DNA from: Dysidea avara
Lineage: Eukaryota; Porifera; Demospongiae; Dictyoceratida; Dysideidae
Direction: 5' to 3'
Length of the DNA stretch: 64,000 nt
Assembly: GCF_963678975.1 (NCBI RefSeq)
Contig: NC_089281.1
Location: forward strand, 28,231,151 to 28,295,150
In this document: positions 16,401 through 26,089 of the stretch, piece by piece
Position numbering within the stretch: the first letter of the stretch is position 1
Layout: every line of letters begins with the position of its first letter
Notes under the pieces: model-generated
The model's input: only the letters and a program-made list of their open reading frames with translations
Databases searched by the model: none
What the model was told of the DNA's origin: nothing
Made by a program: the position numbers and the translations under genes

Positions 16401-19400
16401 AACTACTTTTAAATCTTAAAATTTTGACCATCAAGTTGCACAATAGACACAAACACTCTAATAGAACATGTGTTTGTTTGTGGGGGCCGGTCAATACTAT
16501 ACTACGACAATTAAACTTTACTTACCGGCACACCATATATGGCACAGACAGAGTTACACCACTGCAACAACATGCTGATAGAGGCACTCTTGAAGAAGAT
16601 GCTGGGTTCCAGTGAGCAGCGACGCTGACTGAAGTTAGCAAGAGCTATTGGATGCGGTTTGTGCTGCTTCAGTACTTCAACCTCCTTTCTCAGCTCTTCC
16701 ACATCCAACTGAAGATCAACCTGAAAGAAGGTGGTATTAATACTCTGCTATATAGTGGGTGTGACTATTATCAAGAGTACATAATATTTTTATTATGTAC
16801 TCTTGCTATTATTATTATCCAAATATCAACATGCCTGCTCTGTGCTCAGGTAAGTGAATTTGTTCAGAAGCCAATTCATTTATATTCAGAAATCCGTTCA
16901 ATTACTCTAATAGAACATACAGTGAAAATCCCACTTAGTAACCACCTCATTGATAAAGCCAGCGACCACATTCTACAGGTCCTAACTGATAATACTAAGT
17001 CACTAAAGCAACATTCCCTCAATAAAGTGACCAGCAGTTGAGCAAGCTGTAATTTAGTATAGCATTACAACTTTTTTGTTTTGTAATGCTTTACAATGCA
17101 GGCAAGCCCTGCATTAAAGATCTGCGGGAAACATGTACCCACAGCCTACAGTCACACAAACTTACAAATATTAAAAGTTTTACAATGAATAAATTAGTGC
17201 TAGCTAGCTACATTTGTTTGCCACAGCACTTGTCATATGTGACTGTTCTATTAGAGAATTCAATCTTCCAGCACAAATGTACTCATTATTTTGGAAATAC
17301 ATACTCAATGCATTAACAGCTACTTAGCTATTTACCAACTGGAATCTTTAGTATACGTAGCTATACCTACACAGGACAATAAAGTCTTCATATGATCAAC
17401 TTAAGCGGCTATTATCTATTATGCATAAATACACTAGGGATGTGGCTCAAACATAAATCAAATGTTACAGCAAATAACTACTGGTTTTGTTGAAAAGCCT
17501 CAGTAATATTAGGTTTCCTTTATGGCCACATTAATGAGGTTTTCAATAACACGGCCACCTCAAAATGGGGCCACTTACTCTGGGTCCCATAGGTGGTCCT
17601 ATTTTTGGTAAAATATTAAAACAGTCACTTAATATTGTTCAGATAGTTGAGAGTTTGGATAGACAAGGTCTACTCTTCACTAGCACTCAATAAATCATCG
17701 CAGTTTTATTTTCATAGCATTTACAGCTTTGATACAAGTGGAAGGAAAGTAGGCATTATAGATTCTAACACACTAAAAGGGAATATTACCATTTACTGTA
17801 CAATAAAAAGAAGGGAAGGAAGGTCTGCAATAACAGCATAGAATTGCTCGACAAAAGACACTTTCAAACTACAGTAAGAGACACATGTACAGACAGACCT
17901 TAAAATGAAAGATGATCGACCACAGTAAGGAGAGGGTTAGTTCCTTGTGCCCCATAACAATGGCCTGGGCAGTCACTAGATGAGGGATACTGACATGTTG
18001 TCTCAGCTCCTTCAGGACTACCTCCACATTATGCAACTTCTAAAAGGAGGAAGACATATGCATACAAACAGCATTGGCAAAGCTTCCACCAGACCTGAGT
18101 TTTACTGGCTGTTGGTACTCTCATCTGCCCAGACAACTCCCAATTGTTTGTCAGCATCTCAGTCAGGCGACTATGGAAACCAAAACAACAGTGAATTTTA
18201 GTAAACTAAAATGCAGAAAAAATGTTGGTAGCATCGGACCTACAACTGTTGACAAAATACTCTTATAGAACATTCACTACCACTGTTTAAAACACTAATG
18301 CAGCAAAACACTCTAATGAAACAGTTGCTGTACCATAGTCGGATGCCATCCCTCAGGTCCACAGCAAGGTTGGTTACACCAAAGTCATACTCATCAAGTG
18401 GACGCTGCAAGAATGAAAGATGATATTGAAGGGAATACAGTAATGGAACCTGTTAAAGTGGATGGACACACAAAATTGGGATACCTAGTCCAGACATTTA
18501 GTTAAGGTCCCCAAAGCATTCCTTAGTACATAAACTGACCTGAAATATATAAGGATACCTGTACACTTTGTCCTAAGGTGACCATATTTCACAGTTTTCC
18601 CTTCAGTTAAAAGTTTAAAATATTATCCAAGTGGAACAGATTTAATATGGTACTATCCACACCACCAAAATTTCTTAGTGCATGCTGTAAGTCCCACCCA
18701 CTCACCTGCATATAACTTAAAGTGTAGTTGAGCAGACGAAGGTGCTTCACTATATCGCCTTCTCCACACAGAAAAATGTCCGATAATGCTACCAAAACTT
18801 GCCGGCTTGACTACAAACATCACCAGTAATACATAATAACCCATGATGCTGTTCTTGCTCACTTTAATGGTGGCAGTCTTGACAAACAGGCAGGGATCGT
18901 TGTCAATCAGTCGAGACATTTTTGCCTTGTCCAGGAAGATCACCATCATCAGCAACTTGCGGAAGGCATACTGCAGCAATGCCTCCTCATAACCTGCAGT
19001 GCAACACCAGTAGTATAATACATTGTACAAATTAATCGATCCTTATTAGGCAATGGAATCTGTCTACGGTGGGTAGTTGTTGAGTTTAAAATTTTCATTA
19101 TACTGTGTAGGTCACAGTTGACTGCACCACTCACAAATATCCATTTGGGGAATACGCAGGTGACCTTTTAGTATAGGTAGCTGCTAAGAGAAGTTTTACC
19201 AGAAGCACACAAGTATCAATTATGTGCTCCTGGTTCCAACTATTGAATGACTACCGTACCTGCTCCATGGGATCCAGTCTTGAGGGTGTAGGCCTGCGAG
19301 ATGGCATCATCTTCACACAGTCTTGCCACACAGTAAGTGGCATAGTCATCCACCAACTGCCTACCATTAGTGGAGTGTGAGGGAAGGATCTCCCCAAGCA

Positions 19401-21017
19401 ACACCTGTAGAGCAATGAGTACATTTTAATGAAGGGGGAGAATAATATATAAACAAGACACTACACAGGCCATAGTAATCTAAAGTTTTCATATGTCCTC
19501 TAAATTGCCTTTTGTTCATACATACGTACACATAGCTAGTATGTATAAGCACGTATGCTACAATCGTATTGTGGTGCCATACCTCTACTCCAAGTCTTAG
19601 CCAAACAATGCTGTAGCTATTCAACACTTCTATTAATCTTTCCCGCAGACCAATGTCAGAATGAATGGTCCGGTCTGGTCTCATGGTCAGTCTCCTACTC
19701 TCTACCTCAACTTCTAGCCTCAGAAACACATCCTCCAGCACCTGGGACTGGTACAACTGACAAGCCTGCTGTCGTATGCGTGCCTCCCTCCGTCGCAACT
19801 GTAACCGTGATACGCTTGAAACATTGTGGCCTCCACTCTTTTCATCCTGATGAAATGTGAGTTGTCCAACGTTTTCAACTGAAAAAAGGAGTTGTACTAC
19901 TTTAACACAATGAGTATGATAAGTTGAGAATAAAATGTACATGCACTATTGTATGACAATGTAAAATTCTAATAGAGCATACAAGGTAACAGAGTGTACT
20001 TGCCTGCTCTACCACTGCTTGGCAAAGTGTTACCAAAGTTATCTACAGGTACTAACACATAGTTGAGCCATCTCGTAAAAGCTATATAGAAGAAAAATAT
20101 TCAAGCACACGTATTAAATGATTCATTTATACCTCTCTCTTGTTTTGAACTCCAATGCTCATCATAAAGTGCATTCCTACAGGCAAAGGGCATTGGTTCT
20201 GCAGTGCCAAAGATACACTTTAAACGGCTTAAATTACAAGCTTCCATACCTCTAATTCTAGGTTGGGCTTGGCCCGTTGGTTTCTTCAGTGTCAGTTTTC
20301 GTTGTGGCAGACCAACTGTGGTTGACTTTGTTGTCTTCTTGACATCCAAAGACCTTCTTTGCTGCACTTTCTTCTTTTCCGCAGCAACACTGGGACCATT
20401 CTGTAAACTTCGTCTAGCATTTTTAGAAGTAACGTAAGCGCTGTTGAGCTTGTTAGTAAGGGGGACACGGTTGCTAGGAGGCTTTTTATTCTGAGTTTGG
20501 TTTACGCTAGCAGCTTCAGTGGCACTAGCGTCGCTGCTATCACTGTCGCCATTACAAATCGTGAAAGTTACCGACTTCTTTATCGGCTTGGGAGAGACTG
20601 TATCGGCAAAGCTAACTCCTTCGTCCTTAGTCCATGCTGAGAAGAGTACAGGTTGGTTTGGAATATTCCACTGCTTCCTGGCTGTTTTTCTTACAAATGA
20701 CGGCTTGTTTTCTTTCTCAACAACAAATGTAGACCCTCTCTCCTACAAACTTTTATTACACACAGATTCTCCCCAAAAATGGTCTATCCTTACTTCAGGA
20801 TCTACATCAGTTTCTTTGTTTTCTAAGTTACACACAGATCCCTACGAAAAGTTAATGAAGTTTGAAATAAAATATGCAAATTACGTACATTGGTAAACGG
20901 AGTGGATGTGGCTAAAACTCCATCCTCACTAAAAAGGGATGCATCGCTCTTGTCTCTCTGTACAGGTAGGAAATATTAATATAATTACGTAAAGTTCCAT
21001 ACAATCACCTTGTTCAT
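2746..21017 (-). CDS. ASPM: ASPM (abnormal spindle) homologue, copy 1, complete 27-coding-exon gene
   Basis: Minus-strand exons: 21017-21009, 20957-20889, 20841-20794, 20742-20133, 20081-20004, 19878-19583, 19404-19260, 18993-18863, 18810-18706, 18404-18334, 18170-18095, 18039-17899, 16720-16526, 16188-15990, 14539-14472, 14417-14346, 14292-14164, 13991-13959, 13896-7471, 7304-7167, 7106-7017, 6965-6918, 6825-6669, 5287-5133, 3387-3306, 3175-3045, 2949-2746. Total is 9906 nt, 3301 aa, with every phase consistent. Order: basic low-complexity N-terminus (about 1-210); ASPM N-terminal block (ALYDEHW, FTRWLNYVL, EEALLQYAFRKLL, RLIDNDPCLF); calponin-homology region about 498-814 (VTNLAVDLRDGIRL, FSDGRVFCYLLHHYHP, MPDEKVVIAYTSYLC); IQ array about 790-3060, mostly in one exon; ARM/HEAT-like C-terminus (ETGALPALYAVV, LVSAIVGLMQKIY). 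ASPM acts at spindle poles and microtubule minus ends with calmodulin and katanin. One intron (19879-20003) is GC-AG. The open frame beyond 7471 into the CA repeat, and the first 13 codons above 13896, are intron. Confidence 0.95.
7380..7470 (+). repeat. (CA)n microsatellite in ASPM intron, copy 1
   Basis: About 90 bp of CA/GT repeat with a GCATGC interruption near its right end. It directly abuts the 5' splice site of the giant IQ exon (donor GT at 7470-7469), so the intron begins as GTGTGTGT on the minus strand. Copy 2 has a much shorter version (34247-34280), so the tract is variable. Confidence 0.9.
9130..13080 (-). repeat. ASPM: Four-unit 987-bp higher-order repeat inside the ASPM IQ exon, copy 1
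   Basis: The anchor GATTGCATCC (or a one-base variant) recurs at 10031, 11018, 12005 and 12992, an exact 987-bp (329-aa, about 14 IQ motifs) period. Units alternate in type: segments at 10547-10819 and 12521-12793 match almost base for base, as do 9431-9832 and 11405-11806, both pairs 1974 bp apart. The pattern is A-B-A-B, so the latest expansion copied a two-unit block. All units stay in frame. Edges are approximate because the outer flanks grade into diverged IQ repeats. Confidence 0.93.
14572..15757. mobile_element. MITE family 1, instance A (copy 1), with a nested hAT-like insertion
   Basis: Begins TCAAGAATTCATAATATA and ends CTCTTGC, with long inverted arms (GAGAGTATCCTACTCTC then CATATACCCCTGTAGAAGGG on the left, the complement on the right). 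A 5-bp direct duplication TGTAA flanks it (14567-14571 and 15758-15762). The outer arm motif GAGAGTATCCTACTCTC is itself palindromic. Without the nested element the MITE is about 466 bp. It sits in an ASPM intron. No transposase is encoded, so the superfamily is unassigned. Confidence 0.85.
14695..15406. mobile_element. hAT-like non-autonomous transposon nested in the MITE (copy 1 only)
   Basis: 712 bp starting CAGAGATGGGGTAAC and ending GTTACCTT..CAACTCTG style (actual end TTCCCCAACTCTG), which gives imperfect terminal inverted repeats. It is flanked by an exact 8-bp duplication CATACGAG (14687-14694, 15407-15414), diagnostic of hAT-superfamily insertion. The empty site is seen in copy 2 near 40546-40553. 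The interior is rich in TAACGCGTTAC and GTAATAT motifs and has no coding frame. Confidence 0.9.
16771..16806. mobile_element. 36-bp relic of MITE family 1 (two termini only), copy 1
   Basis: A perfect 15-bp stem (16772-16786 against 16791-16805) with a TTTT loop. Its arms, TCAAGAGTACATAATA and the complement ending CTCTTGC, are the outermost ends of MITE family 1. A 5-bp duplication TATTA flanks it (16766-16770, 16807-16811), the same length as the full elements have. It lies in an ASPM intron and recurs at 41903-41938 in copy 2. Confidence 0.75.
16812..17898. other. ASPM intron, no further features (copy 1)
   Basis: About 1.1 kb between ASPM exons. Apart from copies of the dispersed CTAATAGAACA / TGTTCTATTAGAG motif (near 16906 and 17242) and a short GGCCAC-rich stretch near 17520-17610, I see nothing coding in it on either strand. 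Confidence 0.5.
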
Positions 21018-21253
21018 TTCGCGATTATATATCAAGAGACTTCATTTCATCAAAACACCTGCACCTCGGCACGACAATTTTGAATCACGTTTTAAATCCG
21101 CGAAGCGATTTGATTGGTTTAAAACTGCAAATTACGCAATTACCTCAATTTCCTTACAACATGACATAAAGTACAACAATTGACACATACAGCATTATAC
21201 AGTCACAAAAGATGTCTTCTTTACAAATAAAATTAAAAAGTACAGTTTAAAAA
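21018..21253 (-). promoter_or_regulatory. ASPM upstream region with CCAAT and CDE/CHR-like sites (copy 1)
   Basis: Between the ASPM start codon (21017) and the stop of the next minus-strand gene (21254). On the minus strand it reads AACCAATCA at about 21120-21112, then TCGCGGATTTAAA at about 21103-21091, then TTCAAAA. CCAAT boxes with CDE/CHR elements (CHR core TTTGAA or TTTAAA) drive G2/M genes in vertebrates, ASPM among them. Reading these as functional here is inference. Confidence 0.4.
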
Positions 21254-21499
21254 CTATACATTTTCAAGTAGTGGTGTTGTTTCTTCAACAACAGTAGGAA
21301 TATGATTACACAGACGCTGTTTACATACAGGGCACACCGGAGTTGACCGGACCCAGTTATAGAGGCAGCTGTAAAAAGAAGGACAATAAGAAGACATGAC
21401 ATATCTACATAGATCTTACCTCTCATGGAAACAATGTTCACATGGGCATATTGTTATTCGTGAACCAAATGAGAAATCTTCCAAGCATATTACACAAGT
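21254..21499 (-). CDS. RING-H2 protein, last two exons only (copy 1)
   Basis: Exons 21499-21420 and 21368-21254 encode a RING-H2 finger (CVICLEDF, CPCEHCFHE, CLYNWV, CPVCKQRL) and a short tail ending at TAG. The 80-bp exon and the split within the RING match the plus-strand paralogue at 55474-61125. The 5' exons that copy 2 has at 54.9-55.3 kb are absent, because this block ends in the N gap. The finger resembles RNF24/RNF122-type membrane E3 ubiquitin ligases. Nucleotides look identical to 46386-46631. Confidence 0.8.
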
Positions 21500-21602
21500 C
21501 TATATGAAACAAAAAAATGGTACTTAACTTTAAAAAATTGTGAATTACATGTAAATACTGTATGTATGTGCATGCTACTCAGTGGGAATGTATAAAAGTG
21601 TG

Positions 21603-23765
21603 TGATTGTACTTCAGGAGTTCCAGTTCAGTCAACATGTTTCTTTGCATTGCCCTATCAATGCTCTCCGCCAGCTGTTGAATTCTGTATGTGCACATGAA
21701 CCAACAATCAAACACCTTAGACAGTCCTTTCAACAGCTCCAAAGATGGTTGATGATAGTTTGGACCAGTTGTTGGAAACACTGGTTAGTTGCCCACAAGC
21801 CAGAAACTTCCAGAAGCATTACTACTGAGACTTTAGACCATCTCAAGGAGAGGAAGACAGCAGATCAACAGGCGGTGATGACAATGTAGTCAGTCACGTC
21901 AGTGGTTTGTTTCATGTTAATGCTAATCCTGATGCTGGCAGCTGCAGCAATGAAGCCAATATAAGCGACAACAACCCTGCACCTAATAACAGAATGAAGC
22001 AGTAAATGGTGGGCAAAGAAACCATTAGTTGCCATGGTAATGAAGCTACTGTCCAACATGACACTGAAGCTAATAACCACACTGATAATGAAGCCATTAA
22101 TGTCATGGCAATGAAACTACCAATAACAGCAATGTTTACAGGGTAGCTATAGATGACAGCTATGCCTATGGGGGCCATGACTTCAACAACAGAAGCTACT
22201 AAGCCTCTTGAATTACTATGGGAATGAGCTTCCCCAGGTGAGGCTAAGTTCTTTTGATACCAGAACTTCAAAGGTTCACAACAGATGTAATTGCATGGCT
22301 GTGAGAACAAATGCTGCAGGGTGAGGTGGATGAGGAGTCGGCTAAAAATACTTTAGACACAGCATAGCAGTTGTTGGAGGAACTGGGAATGCACCCTCCA
22401 CTCCCTTTGACCTCTCTGAATCCAAGAATGTTTACGGGAAGCAACAACAACAGATCCATGGGTCTTGGAGGCAATTTCAGGTTATCAGTTAGAGCAAGAG
22501 TCCATTAGCTTCTAATATAGCCTGTACAAAATCACTGTGTTAAGCTCAGTCCAGTTTACCTTTGATCAAATTAACACTTCTTCTGGCGATAGAGAACTGT
22601 TGATTGGTGATTATTGGTGTTGATAAGGTCAAGGCTTTATTCTGTGAACAGGCTTAATGTGTTACCAAGAGTTAATATGGGAGTGTTACTAGACTCAGTG
22701 ATTTTCCTGGATGTATTCCAATTAGATATTCTCTCTCTTACTTGTATTATGAACTCTTGGTTAGAGCTTACAAGGAAAACCACGCAACCCTACATTCCAC
22801 TTTCAAAGACAAATGCCAGAGGTGCAACAGATACACTTGGAGGTACAGGGGTTACTGACAAATAATTCAGCTGGTCAAGAAGAAGGACAGTTTCGGTTTC
22901 TAGTCCAGACAGCTTCTTGTACCCAAGAAAGGTGGACAATACAGACCAGTAATAAACTTAAGACCACTAAACAGGTGGATCCAGTACAACCACTTCAAGA
23001 TGGAAGGCATCCACCTCCTAGCCAAGGAAGATTACATGACATCAAGAGTTCATAATATATATACTAAGGAGAGTATCCTACTCTCATATACCCCTGTAGA
23101 AGGGCGTATCGTGAAGTTATGATGTAACGACAAGATGGTGTGGTTTGTGACGTACAAGCAGCCGTAAAAGTGCAAGTATCATTAGCATCATTTCATACTC
23201 GCGATGCTCAGAGTAGCCGTATTCGCGAATGGCCTAGCAAGAAACACCTACTAAGCGGTCTTAAGCCATGAGGGAACGATTGTAGTTCGGTGAGAAACGC
23301 TTAGAGCTGGAGATGATTTGGTTGCTAGCGACATTGTTAGGCACGCGTTCAATCGATACCATGTTCAACTAATGACATCATTAATTATACAAAGAAAAAC
23401 GGGTGAACTCAGAAGTGTTACATCATAACTTCACGATACGCCCTTCTACAGGGGTATATGAGAGTAGGATACTCTCCTTAGTATATATATTATGAACTCT
23501 TGATGACATGCATTGACTTGAAGGACGCTTACCTGGTTATCTCGATAAATCAACAATGCCACAAATTCCTACTGGGAGGGCCAAGATTTTGAGTTTGTTT
23601 GCATCTGGCTTCAGCCTCTTGGGTGTTCATGAAGGTTATGAGAGTGGTAGTTGCCTTTTTGTGAAACCGAGGTATCCATTGCACAATCTACCTGGATAAC
23701 CTCCTCGTAATGAACAAGAACCCATCAACTCTAAGGGAACATACCACGCTGACACTAGACCTTCT
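21603..23765 (+). mobile_element. DIRS-like retroelement, 5' part (copy 1), truncated by the assembly gap
   Basis: Begins with an inverted terminal repeat (about 21603-21714) whose complement occurs at 53300-53365. A short gag-like frame starts at ATG 21745. The reverse transcriptase is recognisable in broken frames: RPVINLRPLN near 22945-22975, DLKDAYL near 23517-23540, and IYLDN in place of the usual YxDD near 23690. A MITE (23042-23503) splits the RT, and several stops and frameshifts show that the element is dead. The contig ends inside RT at 23765. Confidence 0.75.
23042..23503. mobile_element. MITE family 1, instance B (copy 1), inserted in DIRS-like RT
   Basis: 462 bp from TCAAGAGTTCATAATATA to its complement TATGAACTCTTGA, with near-perfect inverted arms of at least 80 bp and a 5-bp duplication TGACA (23037-23041, 23504-23508). 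Removing the element and one duplication joins the RT frame as EDYMT-CIDLKDAYL, so the insertion site is exact. Confidence 0.9.
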
Positions 23766-23965
23766 NNNNNNNNNNNNNNNNNNNNNNNNNNNNNNNNNNN
23801 NNNNNNNNNNNNNNNNNNNNNNNNNNNNNNNNNNNNNNNNNNNNNNNNNNNNNNNNNNNNNNNNNNNNNNNNNNNNNNNNNNNNNNNNNNNNNNNNNNNN
23901 NNNNNNNNNNNNNNNNNNNNNNNNNNNNNNNNNNNNNNNNNNNNNNNNNNNNNNNNNNNNNNNNN
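23766..23965. other. Assembly gap (200 N)
   Basis: Exactly 200 N. The left contig stops within the DIRS-like RT. The right contig starts in unrelated non-coding sequence. Confidence 0.99.
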
Positions 23966-24902
23966 GAAATCGTGTAGGCTCTAACCAGTTAGGTGCAAAT
24001 CCCGAGGTAGCTAAATCCAGAGGTATCAGTAAGCAAATGCAGTCAAAATTAATGAGTAATTATCCTTCTTGGTATCACTTCAACTTTAAGCACTTCAAGA
24101 GATGTCAACAAGCTTGACCCCTCCCAAAAGTCACTTAGTTTGCCTCTTAGCAGACCATATATAGCTAGACAAAGGTATAAGATTTGAAGTCAGTAAACAA
24201 GAATGAATGGCATGAAACACAAATCTACATCAGTAGCTCTCAAACTACTGCGACACAGATTTATCAAGAACAAACAGAAGTGCAGGTGGGAGGATGAAAA
24301 GTGATGTGGTGGGTATGATCAGCAGGGGCGGATCTAGGATTTTTAGAAGAGGGTTTCCAGTGGTAGTAGGACTCAGATGTGGGGGTCATGTTGACAAGGT
24401 TTTAATTTTACAATGCTTGAAATTTAATGAAACTTATTGTTTCTGATGTACTGATGCTCACTAGTATTTGTTTTCACAAATAGTTATGTGGTTAGCTATG
24501 ACAGATTGGTCTACTGAATCTTTATGATTAGCTTCAAGTATTTAGCTAGCTTTATAGCTAGTCATGATCAACTCTTTGCTTCTTCATAGCTATTAGGCAT
24601 TTCTGCTTCATTATCATTATTACCATCACCTTCTATATCCTCTTCTGTTTGCTCTGTAGTCTTGGAAGGTTTACTGAACAGGAGTGGAGAACAGTTTTCT
24701 AGCTTAACAGAATAGTACTCTAGATAAGTTGTGGGAGGGGGGACAAAGTCATATGAGGTATATGCCTCACAGGAAAATTTTGAAGGTTGAGATTGAATTT
24801 GAGAACAATTTCAGTGGTGCGTGTGTACATGAATACATCCTCAATGACTGTCATTAAGTACTGTACAAGTACTTTGAAGTACACACATAAATTTGTAAAT
24901 AT

Positions 24903-25227
24903 CAGAGATGCCAACCTCTGAACAATTTTAGGAGTGAGACCTCAAATACTACCAGCAATGTGGACCAGACTCCAGTGCAGCTCCAGGATTTTTGGTAATG
25001 AAGACCAAAAAAAAAAAAAAAAGGTCGCTGCATGCTCAAAGTACAAAAATAAGTACAGGGCTGCATGTCCAATTTTAAGCACAGGGCTAATGATGAAGCG
25101 GATCAGGCGTGACAAATGCGTGAGAACTAAGCTAATAGAGTGAGAAACAGAGGGTTAGACGTGAGAGCGTGAGATTACTAGCCAAAGAGTGAGACTCACG
25201 CCTAATGCGTGAGAGTTGGCATGTCTG
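24903..25227. mobile_element. Short inverted-repeat element (CAGAGATGCCAAC ... GTTGGCATGTCTG)
   Basis: 325 bp whose ends pair as CAGAGATGCCAACCTCT and the complement of AGAGTTGGCATGTCTG. AAATAT flanks both sides directly. The interior has an A-rich run near 25005-25022 and several GCGTGAG / GTGAGA motifs. It is probably a hAT-type MITE, but the duplication is 6 bp as read, not the usual 8. Confidence 0.55.
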
Positions 25228-25323
25228 AAATATACATCTCTAATTGCAGATAGGTTTGGATAAATTACATCCTAAAAACAAATAAATTGCAGAACTAGCA
25301 GATTGTTTAATGTTTCAACTGAA

Positions 25324-25360
25324 TGTTCTATTAGAGTAGATGACTGTTCTATTAGAGTAT
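25324..25360 (+). repeat. Paired copy of dispersed TGTTCTATTAGAGTA motif
   Basis: TGTTCTATTAGAGTAGA is followed at once by TGACTGTTCTATTAGAGTA. Single copies, on either strand, occur near 5910 (one mismatch), 15764, 16906, 17239, 41041-equivalent sites in copy 2, 59733 and 62866. It appears to be a genome-wide dispersed motif; its function is not evident. Confidence 0.6.
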
Positions 25361-26089
25361 CTCAATCTCATGCTATCAATTGCAGTGAGTTTTACTGCAA
25401 GAATAGTGAAAGTATCAGTTAACAGATGAGCATTGGTATGTTATGTCCTATGAGTTTATAGTTGTAGTCAAGGAAGAAACAGTATAATACTAGTTGCCTA
25501 AGGGCTGGATAGCTGCTCTGAAGTAAGCCCAGCCTTAAAGGGGTTTCTGGAAATCCCCCCAAAACCGCCCTTGATCAGGAAAGAAACAATTAATCAAGCC
25601 AAATCTCACTCAACCCCCAGGTTTTACGCCAAGCTGGTGCACTTTATAGGTTTCTTTAGATAATTGATAATAATAATAATAGGTTGAACGGAGCGACTTG
25701 GTCTTTTGCTGAACAAATCGGCTTGCACGCATAACTGAGAATTTCTTTAATATTCATATTTCCCAGTTCTACTAGAACACCCCAGTACAGTGACTCAGTA
25801 TCATCACCTTGTGCCAGCAGCATAGGTACTTTATAAAACCGTATAATCTATGGTACTGTATAATCTATGGTACTCTACACATCTATGCCTCATAAAGATG
25901 CCCAACACTCAGCAATTTGTGACCCCCCAACGTCACCTTAATGAAAGTGCACAATATGAAAGGAATAAATAAATAAACATAAAATTACACACAAGACAAA
26001 ATCATGTCATTGATCATGAGAAGATCCCATGGCTCCATTTGTGGAGGCTGCTACATGTCCAGTAGTGGCCAAGACTTTCTGTAGGCCTG

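Larger units (their letters stand above)
24323..25573. mobile_element. Possible DNA transposon with CAGGGGCGG / CCGCCCTTG ends
   Basis: Left end CAGGGGCGGATCTAGG and right end CCGCCCTTG are imperfect inverted repeats. ATCAG flanks both sides (24318-24322 and 25574-25578). No transposase is seen. The long interval and weak arms make the pairing uncertain. The left end alone resembles common non-autonomous elements in invertebrates. Confidence 0.35.
23966..26089. other. Non-coding repeat-rich region 3' of adducin copy 2
   Basis: No supportable gene on either strand. It contains a probable MITE (24323-25573) with a second one nested in it, a paired copy of the TGTTCTATTAGAG motif (25324-25360) and an ATT/AAT-rich stretch near 25665. 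The adducin 3' UTR presumably lies at its right end. Confidence 0.6.

Noticed and set aside
19555..19860. Plus-strand open frame of 101 codons (and 20519-20896)
   Set aside because: Antisense to well-supported ASPM exons; no recognisable motif.
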